Of a stretch of DNA of 41,445 bases, positions 1 to 9,288 are shown one piece after another (positions within the stretch are counted from its first letter, which is position 1; every line of letters starts with the position of its first letter). The DNA comes from a virus. The translations under genes and the position numbers were made by a program. Location: positions 1-41,445 of the IMG/VR virus record IMGVR_UViG_3300020477_000056; one strand, written 5' to 3'. The notes beneath the pieces are model-generated. The model was not told the DNA's origin. It did no database searches and saw only the letters and a program-made list of their open reading frames with translations.

Positions 1-2
1 CG

Positions 3-2198
3 ATTGCAGGTCCCTTTGTTAAAGGTCCTGTTGATGAACCAACAGAAGTTAATACAGAACAAGAATTAATAGATGTATTTGGTAAGCCACAGTCACAGGA
101 TGCTCAATATGAGTATTGGATGACTGCATCTTCTTTCCTAACTTACGGCGGTGTTATTAAGGTAGTAAGGACAGGAGGTCCTTTCCTTTCTAATGCCAAT
201 GCTGGTATTGCTGCTTCTACTGTATCTATGACGGGTACTGGCAGAATTGACAATTATGATGATTATATTCTTAATCATTCAGAAGCAACGAACTTTACTT
301 ATGCTGCTAAGAACCCTGGTTCTTGGTCTAATGGTCTAAAAGTTTGTTTCATTGACGATTATGCCGACCAAACACTTGGTATTAACACCACTAACTTAGC
401 TGGTGCAGGTGCTACTATTGGTGTCGCTGTTACTTCCAACATAGCAGGATATACAATAGCAGGGGTTGGTACTGCAAATGCATTCACAGGTTATCTAAAA
501 GGAATTATTACTGGCATGACGACTGATACGTCTAATGCTGGTAACAGTACAATTGATGTTAAGATCAATTGCCGTGTAGAAACAGTTGGTGGTGGATCCA
601 CTTCAACTCTTATTGATTATGCAGAAGGAAATGTAGGTGCTGCATTCACAACAGGATCTTACATATGGTTTACTGATGCTGATGGTAACACAAGAGCCCT
701 AGGAAATGCATCTGGTTCAGTTGATGGATATCAACTTAGCGATTCTGCTATTAATAATGGAACAGGTGTTGAAGATTGGTATAATCAACAAACATTAGGA
801 CTTACTAATTCCACAGTTTTCTGGAAGTCCATTGCACCAAAACCAGTTACAAGTCAGTATTGCCGTGATAGAAATTCTTATAATGATACCTTACATGTTG
901 CTGTTGTTGATGATGATGGTAGAATAAGTGGCATTCAAGGACAACTTCTTGAAAAGCATGTAGATCTTTCTAAGGCACTGGATGCAGTTTCTGCTGTTAA
1001 TTCTCCGCAGAAGATTTGGTACGAACAGTATTTGGCTGATAATTCAGCGTATATCTATGCAGGTAGTAATCCAGGTGAAACTGCTTCTAGTTACTGGAAT
1101 ACTGCACCCCAAGCAACAGGATTCAATACCGCAACAACTGCAACCACTCCTGTTTCAACAGCAGGTGGTTCATGGGGATTAGATGCACAAGGTGTTACAT
1201 TTAACGCAATTGGTAGAGTATCATATACTCTTAACGGTGGTGATGATTATTCTGCTGCGAATATTGGTGGTGGAACAACATATGGTGGATACACCGCATC
1301 TCTTGGAGATTTGATGACATCTTATAATAAGATATCAAATAAGGATGATCAAGCAGTTGATTATATTATTATGGGTCCTGGTTGCTCTACTAAGGCAGAA
1401 TCACAGGCAAAAGCAAATAAAGTCATTTCTCTTGCACAAGAAAGAAAAGATTGTGTTGCATTTGTTGGACCACACAGAGCAGATATAGTTGGTGTTACTA
1501 ATTCTGATACACAAACTAACAATCTTATTGATTACTTTAGTGCATTAAGTTCTTCTTCTTATGCCGTCTTTGATAGTGGTTATAAGTATACTTATGATCG
1601 CTTTAATAACAAGTTCCGTTATATCCCATGTAATGGAGACATCGCAGGTCTAACTTGTAGAACTGGAATTAATGCCTATCCTTGGTTCTCACCTGCAGGT
1701 CAACAGCGTGGTATTCTTAACAACGCAGTTAAACTTGCATATAACCCAGATAAAGCACAAAGAGATCTTCTCTATCCACAACGAGTCAACTCTATTGTAA
1801 CTCAACCTGGATTAGGAACACTTCTCTTTGGAGATAAGACTGGACTTGGTTATGCATCTGCTTTCGATAGAATTAATGTTCGTCGTTTGTTCCTTACAGT
1901 TGAGCAAGCATTAGAGAAAGCAGCAGAAGCACAACTCTTTGAACTCAATGATGAGATTACAAGAGCAAACTTCCGTAACATTGTTGAACCTTACCTTCGT
2001 GATATTCAGGCGAAGAGAGGAATCTATGGATTCTTAGTTGTTTGTGATAGCACTAACAACACACCTGATGTTATCGATAATAATGAATTCCGCGCAGACA
2101 TCTTCCTGAAGCCTGCGAAGTCTATCAACTACGTCACCTTGACCTTTGTTGCTACACGTACAGGTGTTAGCTTCGAGGAAGTGGCTGGTAGAGTTTAA
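3..2198 (+). CDS. gp18: Tail sheath protein gp18, 5' partial
   Basis: Contractile tail sheath subunit of a T4-like myovirus; its rings surround the gp19 tube and contract during DNA injection. The reading frame is open from base 3, so the gene starts upstream of the window and the methionine at 120 is internal. The visible 731 residues already exceed T4 gp18 (659). The N-terminal half is rich in Gly, Ser, Thr and Asn, as in the variable outer domains of sheath proteins. The C-terminal third carries the conserved sheath core, with the INVRRLFLTVEQAL segment, an FRNIVEPYLRDIQAKRG stretch and a terminal beta segment ending in FVATRTGVSFEEV. It is followed directly by gp19 and gp20, the T4 order. 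Confidence 0.95.
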   Translation: MAGPFVKGPVDEPTEVNTEQELIDVFGKPQSQDAQYEYWMTASSFLTYGGVIKVVRTGGPFLSNANAGIAASTVSMTGTGRIDNYDDYILNHSEATNFTYAAKNPGSWSNGLKVCFIDDYADQTLGINTTNLAGAGATIGVAVTSNIAGYTIAGVGTANAFTGYLKGIITGMTTDTSNAGNSTIDVKINCRVETVGGGSTSTLIDYAEGNVGAAFTTGSYIWFTDADGNTRALGNASGSVDGYQLSDSAINNGTGVEDWYNQQTLGLTNSTVFWKSIAPKPVTSQYCRDRNSYNDTLHVAVVDDDGRISGIQGQLLEKHVDLSKALDAVSAVNSPQKIWYEQYLADNSAYIYAGSNPGETASSYWNTAPQATGFNTATTATTPVSTAGGSWGLDAQGVTFNAIGRVSYTLNGGDDYSAANIGGGTTYGGYTASLGDLMTSYNKISNKDDQAVDYIIMGPGCSTKAESQAKANKVISLAQERKDCVAFVGPHRADIVGVTNSDTQTNNLIDYFSALSSSSYAVFDSGYKYTYDRFNNKFRYIPCNGDIAGLTCRTGINAYPWFSPAGQQRGILNNAVKLAYNPDKAQRDLLYPQRVNSIVTQPGLGTLLFGDKTGLGYASAFDRINVRRLFLTVEQALEKAAEAQLFELNDEITRANFRNIVEPYLRDIQAKRGIYGFLVVCDSTNNTPDVIDNNEFRADIFLKPAKSINYVTLTFVATRTGVSFEEVAGRV

Positions 2199-2206
2199 CC
2201 ATTACA

Positions 2207-2214
2207 TCTAAATA
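2207..2214 (+). promoter_or_regulatory. T4-type late promoter, TCTAAATA
   Basis: An octamer close to the T4 late consensus TATAAATA lies in the gap between gp18 and gp19, 23 bases before the gp19 ATG. An AGGAGG ribosome binding site follows at 2221-2226. It would be read by gp55-programmed RNA polymerase. Confidence 0.55.
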
Positions 2215-2236
2215 ACATACAGGAGGATACCCAACA

Positions 2237-2863
2237 ATGGCTAAAGCAGTAGAAAACATTCCAGTAAGAACCATCTCGCAGTTTAAATCACAACTGCTTG
2301 GTGGTGGTGCAAGACCTAATTTATTTGAAGTTCAGATTCCTGAATTTCCCTCAGCAGTAGGAAATGTGTGGGGTGATTTAGAACAACGACATTTAACGTA
2401 TTTGTGTAAAGCATCTGCATTACCTGCTCAGAATATATCATCAATTGATGTTCCGTTCAGAGGTCGTATTTTTAAAGTTGCGGGAGACAGAACAATTGAT
2501 AACTGGTCTGTAACTATCATTAATGATCAAAGATTTAATCTAAGGACAGCATTTGAACAGTGGACTGAAGCCATTGCTAAACTTGATAATAACATGGGAA
2601 CAGTTAATCCCAATGCTTATATGACTGATGCCTATATCTATCAATTAGGTAGAGGTGCAACTAAAGAAGCTGCCACTAATGCTGGTGACAATAGTGCAAT
2701 TCTTGCTACTTATAAGTTTATTGATATTTGGCCAATAACTGTTGGAGATATCGCTCTTTCTTATGATACGGGTGATACCATCGAAGAATTTGATGTAGAG
2801 TTTGCAGTTCAATCTATTCAGTTAGATCCAGATAACGGACCTGTTGATTCCCCACTTTCCTGA
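2237..2863 (+). CDS. gp19: Tail tube protein gp19
   Basis: Subunit of the rigid inner tail tube through which DNA passes. The product has 208 residues against 163 in T4. It has the tube-family layout: an N-terminal arm (ISQFKSQLLGGGARPNLFEVQIPEFP), the LCKASALPAQNISSIDVPFRGRIFKVAGDRT segment typical of tube proteins, then WSVTIINDQRFNLRTAFEQW and a C-terminal strand pair ending in the FAVQSIQLD region. It sits between sheath and portal genes as in T4. A strong AGGAGG site about 10 bases upstream fixes the start. The extra length relative to T4 lies mostly in the middle of the protein. Confidence 0.93.
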   Translation: MAKAVENIPVRTISQFKSQLLGGGARPNLFEVQIPEFPSAVGNVWGDLEQRHLTYLCKASALPAQNISSIDVPFRGRIFKVAGDRTIDNWSVTIINDQRFNLRTAFEQWTEAIAKLDNNMGTVNPNAYMTDAYIYQLGRGATKEAATNAGDNSAILATYKFIDIWPITVGDIALSYDTGDTIEEFDVEFAVQSIQLDPDNGPVDSPLS

Positions 2864-2868
2864 TAGTG

Positions 2869-2892
2869 TGGTATAATTAGACTAACTAAATA
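2869..2892 (+). promoter_or_regulatory. Extended -10 promoter followed by a late promoter, before gp20
   Basis: TGGTATAAT at 2869-2877 is a TGnTATAAT extended -10 element with no clear -35. ACTAAATA at 2885-2892 is a T4-type late element. Both lie in the 61-base gap between gp19 and gp20, suggesting that gp20 can be transcribed by host-type polymerase and by the gp55 form. Confidence 0.5.
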
Positions 2893-2924
2893 TTATTAAG
2901 TCTAAAAATACTTGGAAATAAATT

Positions 2925-4640
2925 ATGGCTAAGTTATTTGGGTTCTCGATAGAGGACACTGAACAATTACCACAGGACGCTATTTCCCCCGTTCCGCCGA
3001 CTGATGCGGACGGGGTAGAGCATTATTTAACTAGTGGTTTTTTTGGTTCTTATGTTGACATTGAAGGTGTTTATAGAACTGAATTTGAACTTATTAAGCG
3101 TTATCGTGAAATGGCACTCCATCCAGAGTGTGATAGTGCAATTGAAGATATTGTAAATGAAGCAATTGTAGCAGATAGTCATGATAGTCCTGTCGAAGTA
3201 GAACTTTCAAATCTTAATGCTAGTGATGGTATTAAGAAAAAAATTAGAGAAGAATTTAAATATATTAAAGAATTATTAGATTTTGATGCTAAGGCACATG
3301 AAATTTATAGGAATTGGTATATTGATGGTAGATTATATTACCATAAAGTAATTGATTTAAAGAATCCTCAGAATGGATTAGAAGAATTGCGGTATATTGA
3401 CGCAATGAAAATGCGTTATGTGAGAAAGCAAAGAAAAGATGAAAAAGATAAGATGGGGATGGCACTTGTTCCTCGTAGTGATAATCCCGAAGATTTTGAA
3501 TTCCCAGAAATGGATGAATTCTTTATCTACAATCCTAAGGCAAGTTATCCAGTAGGTAGTCCAGCCGCAATGGGTGGAATGGCTGGAATTAAAATGACCA
3601 AGGATTCTATTGCTTATGCAACTAGTGGATTGGTTGATAGAAATAAGGGATCGGTTCTCTCATATCTTCATAAAGCAATTAAATCACTTAATCAGTTAAG
3701 AATGATTGAGGATTCCTTAGTAATATATCGTTTATCTCGTGCTCCTGAACGTAGAATTTTCTATATTGATGTAGGTAATCTTCCCAAAGTAAAAGCAGAA
3801 CAGTATTTAAGGGATGTTATGATGAGATATCGTAACAAACTTGTTTACGACGCTGCTACCGGGGAGGTTCGGGATGACAAAAAGTACATGGCAATGCTTG
3901 AAGATTTCTGGCTCCCTAGAAGGGAAGGAGGTCGTGGAACTGAAATTTCTACTCTTCCAGGAGGTCAGAACCTGGGGGAAATCACGGATATTGAGTACTT
4001 CAAAAAGAAATTATATAGGTCGCTCAATGTACCCCCATCAAGAATGGAGGGAGAAGGAGGATTTAATCTGGGAAGATCCTCAGAGATATTAAGAGATGAA
4101 GTTAAATTTAGTAAGTTTGTTGCACGTCTAAGAAAGAGATTCTCTGGTTTATTCAACGATTTACTTAAAACTCAACTCATTTTAAAGAACATTGTGACCC
4201 CAGAAGATTGGGAAACAATGAGTGAACACATACAATATGACTTCTTATATGATAATCATTTCTCCGAATTAAAAGAAGCAGAGCTCATGAATGAGAGATT
4301 AGCATTGGTTGCTACTGCTGAACCCTATGTAGGAAAGTATTTTTCACAAGATTATATTAGGCGTAAGGTGCTTCGTCAGACTGATGAAGAGATTCTGGAA
4401 CAAGACAAGATTATTAAGAAAGAGATTAAGGATGGTATTATTCCTGATCCTGCTGCAATTGATCAAGAAATGATGTTGGATCCAGAAGGTAGTGGTGGAA
4501 TGCGACCTGTTGATCCAGCAACTTTGGGTACTCCTGTTGGAGGTCAAGAACCTGATGCTGCATTAAGATCAATGGATGTAGATACTTCTGTTGCACAATC
4601 TGACGCTAATTTGGTTAAACCAAAAGGCGGGGAGATTTAA
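2925..4640 (+). CDS. gp20: Portal vertex protein gp20
   Basis: Forms the twelve-subunit portal at the unique head vertex, where packaging and neck attachment take place. The 571 residues compare with 524 in T4. Family-typical stretches include YREMALHPECDSAIEDIVNEAIV near residue 65, FDAKAHEIYRNWYIDGRLYYHKVID near 125, IYRLSRAPERRIFYIDVGNLP near 265 and KKLYRSLNVPPSRME near 360. The C-terminal 60 residues are Pro, Gly and Asp rich and look disordered. The stop codon overlaps the next start (TAATG). This gene is the usual marker for cyanomyovirus diversity surveys. Confidence 0.96.
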   Translation: MAKLFGFSIEDTEQLPQDAISPVPPTDADGVEHYLTSGFFGSYVDIEGVYRTEFELIKRYREMALHPECDSAIEDIVNEAIVADSHDSPVEVELSNLNASDGIKKKIREEFKYIKELLDFDAKAHEIYRNWYIDGRLYYHKVIDLKNPQNGLEELRYIDAMKMRYVRKQRKDEKDKMGMALVPRSDNPEDFEFPEMDEFFIYNPKASYPVGSPAAMGGMAGIKMTKDSIAYATSGLVDRNKGSVLSYLHKAIKSLNQLRMIEDSLVIYRLSRAPERRIFYIDVGNLPKVKAEQYLRDVMMRYRNKLVYDAATGEVRDDKKYMAMLEDFWLPRREGGRGTEISTLPGGQNLGEITDIEYFKKKLYRSLNVPPSRMEGEGGFNLGRSSEILRDEVKFSKFVARLRKRFSGLFNDLLKTQLILKNIVTPEDWETMSEHIQYDFLYDNHFSELKEAELMNERLALVATAEPYVGKYFSQDYIRRKVLRQTDEEILEQDKIIKKEIKDGIIPDPAAIDQEMMLDPEGSGGMRPVDPATLGTPVGGQEPDAALRSMDVDTSVAQSDANLVKPKGGEI

Positions 4641-4927
4641 TGAGTGTCGGTGGAAAGAAAGATGATTATGATTTCCGCCGTGATTCTGATGACATGGAGT
4701 GGTGGGCTGAACAGAGATTTAATATCAGAGAAGTTCGTATGATATACAGTTCTCTTGAAAATTATAAAACTGTTTGGCAAGGTGAACCTGATAGACCAAA
4801 AGAAGAAATGGAATTCGTCGATTGGTATAAAGGACGTTTATTTGCTATGATTACCGACTACAATTATACTCATCATGAGGTAGATGCATCTGGTAGTGAC
4901 TCTACCCCTAGTGGGAATGATACATAA
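4640..4927 (+). CDS. Small acidic protein between gp20 and the prohead core genes
   Basis: A 95-residue protein not recognised by family. It starts by TAATG overlap with gp20, so it is translationally coupled. It is acidic and tryptophan-rich (EWWAEQRFNIREVRMIYSSLENYKTVWQG, FVDWYKGRLFAMITDYNY) with a Ser/Asp-rich tail. Its place between portal and prohead protease genes matches the slot of T4 pip/67/68 and suggests a head-assembly role, but no specific homology is visible. Its stop lies inside a late-promoter motif. Confidence 0.75.
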   Translation: MSVGGKKDDYDFRRDSDDMEWWAEQRFNIREVRMIYSSLENYKTVWQGEPDRPKEEMEFVDWYKGRLFAMITDYNYTHHEVDASGSDSTPSGNDT

Positions 4928-4930
4928 ATA
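4923..4930 (+). promoter_or_regulatory. Late promoter, CATAAATA
   Basis: A TATAAATA-like octamer overlaps the stop codon of the 95-residue gene and precedes the next start at 4956 by 25 bases. Confidence 0.5.
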
Positions 4931-4955
4931 TTAACGATTACTCACATTTAACACA

Positions 4956-5252
4956 ATGCCTGATACTGAAACTGAAATGAATGCAGATCAACAAGCTTCT
5001 GATGAAGTAGCTAATGATGTGCAACAAGAATTAATGGACATGATTATTGCTGATCAGTCACCATCTGAGATAAGTGATAAAATCAAAGATATGCTTTTTG
5101 CAAAGTCTGCAGAGAAAGTTGATTCATATCGTCCAGAGGTAGCAAAGAGTACTTTTGGAGATGAACAAGCTGCTACGGCTGCGGTTGCTAATGCTGCTGC
5201 TGCAATTAGTGGTGAAACTGCTGCGGCACAAGATGCACAGGCTGAGGAGTAA
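4956..5252 (+). CDS. Acidic alpha-helical protein, possible gp67-type prohead core protein
   Basis: A 98-residue, strongly acidic, Ala- and Glu-rich protein without cysteine or tryptophan, predicted by eye to be mostly helical. The middle carries DMIIADQSPSEISDKIKDML and VDSYRPEVAKSTFG; the end is a long alanine tract. Size, acidity and position between gp20 and gp21 resemble T4 gp67, a small acidic prohead core protein cleaved by gp21. That is inference from context, since sequence similarity to T4 gp67 is not evident. It has its own late promoter upstream. Confidence 0.7.
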   Translation: MPDTETEMNADQQASDEVANDVQQELMDMIIADQSPSEISDKIKDMLFAKSAEKVDSYRPEVAKSTFGDEQAATAAVANAAAAISGETAAAQDAQAEE

Positions 5253-5253
5253 T

Positions 5254-5261
5254 TATAAATA
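5254..5261 (+). promoter_or_regulatory. Late promoter, perfect TATAAATA
   Basis: An exact match to the T4 late consensus, 26 bases before the ATG at 5288 and just after the preceding stop. It implies a short leader. Confidence 0.7.
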
Positions 5262-5287
5262 AATAAGACAATGAATTTGTATCCATA

Positions 5288-5869
5288 ATGGCCGTTATAA
5301 ATCCGGTTGGTCCCAATCTGCGAGTAGATACTGCTAATACAGTTTCTGTTGCCACTACTCAACAAACACCTTATTTGAGAGTTGTAGCAATAGGATCCAG
5401 TCATGCTCATGTCGCTATTGGTTCAGCACCAACAGCAACAGTAAGTGATTTTGTAGCAGTAAGAGATGTTCCTTCCATAATAAGTCTTGGACAACCAAGA
5501 TCTCAACCTCTGGTGGGAGTAACTACTGGTACTACAACTAGATTTAGAATCCAAGAAGGAGAAGGATCGCAATTTGTTAAAGGGCAAATGGTGATGCTTA
5601 CTGATTGTGATGATGATACAAGTGATCCTTATTGGAAGAATCTTTGCGGAATTACCACGGTACAATCTATTGATGATCGTATTAATTTCCCTAACAACCC
5701 TTATCCACATAATGTAGAAATTGTGGTTGCTACTGATAGTAGTTTAATTCAAACTAGTTTTTCTAGTAATTCAAGGTTAGTTAGTGCATTCCAAGTATCT
5801 GCCCTCAAAGCAGCAACTGCGGGAGAAGGTTATGTTCATTGTCAACAAGTTCAAATTACTGGGGGTTAA
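5288..5869 (+). CDS. Beta-rich probable virion protein of unknown function
   Basis: A 193-residue protein that I do not recognise. It is rich in Val, Thr, Ser and Gly, with alternating hydrophobic and polar residues (RVVAIGSSHAHVAIGSAPTA, NVEIVVATDSSLIQTSF) that suggest a mainly beta fold, and has no signal peptide or transmembrane segment. It lies between the acidic core-like gene and gp21, behind a perfect late promoter, so it is expected to be made late and to be part of, or used to build, the capsid. A decoration protein is one possibility, not demonstrated. Confidence 0.75.
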   Translation: MAVINPVGPNLRVDTANTVSVATTQQTPYLRVVAIGSSHAHVAIGSAPTATVSDFVAVRDVPSIISLGQPRSQPLVGVTTGTTTRFRIQEGEGSQFVKGQMVMLTDCDDDTSDPYWKNLCGITTVQSIDDRINFPNNPYPHNVEIVVATDSSLIQTSFSSNSRLVSAFQVSALKAATAGEGYVHCQQVQITGG

Positions 5870-5875
5870 TTTCCA

Positions 5876-6529
5876 ATGAAACTCATTAGAGAAGAAATTG
5901 AATCAGTTAAGTTTATTACTGAAAAATTAAAGTCCGGTAAGCAGAACCTTTATATTGAAGGTATTTTCCTTCAAGGAAATATTACGAACAGAAATGGTCG
6001 TATGTATCCTATTGAGACTCTACGTAAAGAAGTTGGACGTTATAATGAGTCCAATGTTCAATCTGGAAGAGCACTTGGAGAATTGGGTCATCCTGATAGT
6101 CCAACTGTGAATCTTGATAGAGTTTCACATAAAATCGTCTCTTTAAAAGAGCACGGTTCTAATTTCATTGGTAGAGCGAAAATTCTCGACACACCAATGG
6201 GTCAAATTGCATCTTCACTTATTAAGGAAGGTGTTAAACTTGGCGTTTCTTCTCGTGGTATTGGTTCTTTGAAACCAACCAAAGAAGGATTTAATGTTGT
6301 TGGTGATGACTTCATGTTAGCAACTGCTGCTGACATTGTTGCCGATCCATCAGCACCTGATGCTTTCGTTGAAGGTATCATGGAAGGTAAGGAGTGGGTT
6401 TGGGAAGGAAATTCTTTCCGTGAAAAACTCGCTGCTGAAACTAAGAGCAAAATTGACACTCTTGTAGGGCAAAAAGCACTCGAAGAGCACAAGATTAAAT
6501 TGTTTGATGAGTTTATTAACTCATTGTAA
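5876..6529 (+). CDS. gp21: Prohead core protease gp21
   Basis: Serine protease that digests the scaffold and trims head proteins during prohead maturation. It has 217 residues against 212 in T4. The conserved GELGHPDSP block (His72) and the GVSSRGIGS block (Ser125/Ser126) carry the expected catalytic His and Ser of the herpesvirus-assemblin-like phage protease family. The N-terminal YIEGIFLQGNITNRNGRMYP stretch is also typical. It is followed by scaffold gp22 and capsid gp23, its substrates. A plausible (L/I)xE cleavage site, LTE at residues 56-58, is visible in gp23. Confidence 0.95.
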   Translation: MKLIREEIESVKFITEKLKSGKQNLYIEGIFLQGNITNRNGRMYPIETLRKEVGRYNESNVQSGRALGELGHPDSPTVNLDRVSHKIVSLKEHGSNFIGRAKILDTPMGQIASSLIKEGVKLGVSSRGIGSLKPTKEGFNVVGDDFMLATAADIVADPSAPDAFVEGIMEGKEWVWEGNSFREKLAAETKSKIDTLVGQKALEEHKIKLFDEFINSL

Positions 6530-6539
6530 ACATCAACAT

Positions 6540-6547
6540 TATAAATA
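6540..6547 (+). promoter_or_regulatory. Late promoter, TATAAATA, with overlapping second copy
   Basis: A perfect TATAAATA is followed by an overlapping AATAAATA (6544-6551), upstream of gp22 (ATG 6590). The doubled element may mark high late expression of gp22 and gp23. Confidence 0.7.
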
Positions 6548-6589
6548 AATATAGATTTTAACTACAGATCGATTCGGAGTATCAAACAA

Positions 6590-7750
6590 ATGTCTAGTGA
6601 CAAGCAATTACAGGAAATGGAAGTAGGCACTGTGCAATCCAAGACTGCCGTTAATGCAAACGCAGCCCCTGGAGACGAAGCCCTTCCAAAAGCAGGAACC
6701 AACGCAAGTGGTGTTAAAACCCCTGGCAATCAGGCACAGGTAGAAGACTTGGGTGGACCTACACCTGATAATTATAGTCCTACTAACGATTCTGCTAAGT
6801 TGAAGCCAGCAGGTGGAACACTTAAGCAAGTTAGAGACATTGTTAACAAGAATGCGGAAGCTGGTGATCCAGAACCGTTGAAAAGTGCAACTCCCGTTAA
6901 GATACCTGAGGATGCAGAAGTTACTGATGAGGTAATCGAAGAGGATCAGGTAACTACTGATGAAGTAGTTGAAGAAGTAGCAACTGAAGAAGAAGAAGTT
7001 GTTGCAGAAGCACCTGAATACGAAGAGATTAGCATCGAAGAAGATGTTAAAGCTCTTGTAGAAGGTGAAGAACTTTCCGAAGAGTTCAAAGAAAAAGCAA
7101 AGACTATCCTAGAAGCCGCCGTTAAAGGTAAGGTTACACAAATTAAGGAAGTTCTTACTGCTGAGTATGATCAAAGACTCATCGAGGAAGTTGAGGAAAT
7201 CAAAGGCGCACTTAATGAGCGTGTTGATTCCTATCTTGAGTATGTTGCTGACGAATGGTTCACTGAGAACCAACTCGCAGTAGAATCCGGTCTTAAAGAA
7301 GAACTCACTGAGTCCTTTATGACTGGTCTAAAAGGTCTTTTTGAAGAACATTATGTATCAATCCCTGAAGAAAAATATGATGTACTTGAGAGTATGGTAG
7401 AAAAACTAGATGATATGGAAACCAAGCTCAATGAGCAAATTGAGAAGAATGTTTCCCTCAACAAGCGACTCGGTGAGTCACAAGCTGAAGGAATTTTCGA
7501 TCAAGTTTCTGAAGGTCTTGCAGACACTCAGAAAGAGAAGCTCGCCTCACTTTCCGAAAGTGTAGAGTTTGAAAGTGAATCAGAATATCGTGAGAAGTTG
7601 GTTACCCTAAGAGAATCTTATTTCCCTGGAAAGGTAGCACCAACAACCGCTAAGACAGAGACACTCTCAGAGGGAATGGAAGCCGCACCTGCAACACATT
7701 CAGGTTCAATGGCTGCATACCTAAAATCAATGTCTATGATTAGCAAGTAA
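6590..7750 (+). CDS. gp22: Prohead scaffold core protein gp22
   Basis: Major scaffold of the prohead core, degraded by gp21 before packaging. The product is 386 residues, much longer than T4 gp22 (269). The extra length is mainly at the N-terminus, a Gly/Pro/Ala-rich tract followed by a Glu/Val-rich acidic stretch around residues 110-165. The C-terminal two thirds is charged and heptad-like (LESMVEKLDDMETKLNEQIEKNVSLNKRL), as expected for a coiled-coil scaffold. Several (L/I)xE motifs offer gp21 cleavage sites. It lies directly between gp21 and gp23. Confidence 0.92.
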   Translation: MSSDKQLQEMEVGTVQSKTAVNANAAPGDEALPKAGTNASGVKTPGNQAQVEDLGGPTPDNYSPTNDSAKLKPAGGTLKQVRDIVNKNAEAGDPEPLKSATPVKIPEDAEVTDEVIEEDQVTTDEVVEEVATEEEEVVAEAPEYEEISIEEDVKALVEGEELSEEFKEKAKTILEAAVKGKVTQIKEVLTAEYDQRLIEEVEEIKGALNERVDSYLEYVADEWFTENQLAVESGLKEELTESFMTGLKGLFEEHYVSIPEEKYDVLESMVEKLDDMETKLNEQIEKNVSLNKRLGESQAEGIFDQVSEGLADTQKEKLASLSESVEFESESEYREKLVTLRESYFPGKVAPTTAKTETLSEGMEAAPATHSGSMAAYLKSMSMISK

Positions 7751-7797
7751 TTGAATTTTTAATTAAATCAAACTAAACTTTAAAAGGTAAATCGCAA

Positions 7798-9240
7798 ATG
7801 TTCCAATCCGAACAGTTGCAGGAAAAGTGGGCTCCTCTCCTCGATCATGAGGGAGCTGATAAAATCGAAGATTCACATCGTCGTGCAGTTACCGCTGTCC
7901 TGCTAGAAAACCAAGAAAAATTCCTCCGTGAGCAACAGTCCTTTGAATCTGGGACTTCAATGCTTACTGAGCAGCCAACCAACAACACTAATTCAACAGT
8001 AGCATCTGCTGGATATAGTTCTGGTGCCGCCGCTGGTGGTCCTGTTGCTGGTTTCGACCCAGTATTGATCAGCCTTATTCGTCGCGCAATGCCTAACTTG
8101 GTGGCATACGACGTTGCTGGCGTTCAACCAATGTCCGGTCCTACTGGACTTATTTTCGCAATGCGTTCACGCTACTCCAGTCAGTCTGGAACAGAGACCT
8201 TCTACAACGAAGTAGATTCTGCATTCTCTGGTCAGAACTCTGGATTGGGTGCAACAGACTTCTCCAGTGCTTCAACTGGTTTGGGTACAACTTCACAGCG
8301 TGGTACTAACCCTGCTATCTTGAACCCAACTTCTTCATATCCAACTGGTAATATCGACACTGTTTACAACGTCGGTCAGGGTATGAATACTGGTACTGCT
8401 GAAAAGCTAGGTACTGGTACTGCCACACAGTTCAACCAGATGGCATTCTCAATCGAGAAAGTCACTGTTACTGCGAAGTCTCGTGCGCTAAAAGCTGAGT
8501 ACTCATTAGAACTCGCTCAAGACCTTAAAGCAATTCATGGTCTTAACGCAGAAGCAGAACTTGCTAACATCCTTAGTACTGAAATCCTCGCTGAAATTAA
8601 CCGCGAAGTTATCAGAACTATCTACAAGGTTGCTGAACAGGGTGCTGTTTCTAACACCGCTACTGCTGGTGTGTTTGACCTCGACATTGACTCCAATGGT
8701 AGATGGTCAGTTGAGAAGTTCAAGGGACTTATCTTCCAGATCGAGCGAGATGCTAACGCAATTGCACAAAGAACTCGTCGCGGGAAGGGTAACATCATCC
8801 TCTGCTCTGCAGACGTTGCTTCCGCCCTTACAATGGCTGGTGTACTTGATTATACACCTGCGCTTAACGTTAACCTCAATGTTAACGACACTGGCAATAC
8901 ATTTGCTGGTACTCTACAAGGTAAGTACAAGGTCTACATCGACCCTTATGCTGCAAACCTAACTAATGCTAATGCTGCTACTGCTAGTGGTAATCAGTAT
9001 TATGTTTGTGGTTATAAAGGTTCTTCACCTTATGACGCTGGACTGTTCTATTGTCCTTATGTTCCTCTCCAAATGGTCAGGGCAGTGGGCGAGAACACCT
9101 TCCAACCAAAAATCGGGTTTAAGACTCGTTATGGTATGGTTGCTAACCCATTCTCACAAGGTACAACTCAAGGACTTGGCGTTCTTACTGTTAACTCCAA
9201 CCGTTATTACAGACGTGTTGCTGTTAAGAACCTCATGTAA
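7798..9240 (+). CDS. gp23: Major capsid protein gp23
   Basis: Main HK97-fold subunit of the head lattice, 480 residues against 521 in T4. Family signatures include the N-terminal WAPLLDHEGADKI, PNLVAYDVAGVQPMSGPTGLIFAMRSRY near residue 100, TVTAKSRALKAEYSLELAQDLKAIHGLNAE near 225 and YGMVANPF near the end. gp21 probably removes the first 58 residues after LTE. Codon choice is visibly more C-ending than in neighbouring hypothetical genes, as expected for the most abundant virion protein. No clear late element lies in the short gap before it, so it is probably read through from the gp22 promoters. Confidence 0.97.
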   Translation: MFQSEQLQEKWAPLLDHEGADKIEDSHRRAVTAVLLENQEKFLREQQSFESGTSMLTEQPTNNTNSTVASAGYSSGAAAGGPVAGFDPVLISLIRRAMPNLVAYDVAGVQPMSGPTGLIFAMRSRYSSQSGTETFYNEVDSAFSGQNSGLGATDFSSASTGLGTTSQRGTNPAILNPTSSYPTGNIDTVYNVGQGMNTGTAEKLGTGTATQFNQMAFSIEKVTVTAKSRALKAEYSLELAQDLKAIHGLNAEAELANILSTEILAEINREVIRTIYKVAEQGAVSNTATAGVFDLDIDSNGRWSVEKFKGLIFQIERDANAIAQRTRRGKGNIILCSADVASALTMAGVLDYTPALNVNLNVNDTGNTFAGTLQGKYKVYIDPYAANLTNANAATASGNQYYVCGYKGSSPYDAGLFYCPYVPLQMVRAVGENTFQPKIGFKTRYGMVANPFSQGTTQGLGVLTVNSNRYYRRVAVKNLM

Positions 9241-9259
9241 TTCATATTACATACTTTTC

Positions 9260-9287
9260 AAAGACCTCCTGCGGGAGGTCTTTTTTT
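9260..9287 (+). terminator. Rho-independent terminator after gp23
   Basis: A perfect 10-bp stem, AAAGACCTCC at 9260-9269 with GGAGGTCTTT at 9274-9283, a four-base loop TGCG and a T run to 9287. It ends the virion block. Confidence 0.93.
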
Positions 9288-9288
9288 A

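Noticed and set aside
120-122. Start codon of the tail sheath gene
   Set aside because: The frame is open and sheath-like from base 3, so this Met is internal to a gene that begins before the window.
5054-5410. Minus-strand gene opposite the acidic core-like protein
   Set aside because: An open frame exists on the minus strand, but it mirrors Ala-rich plus-strand codons and has no family features; all supported genes here are on the plus strand.
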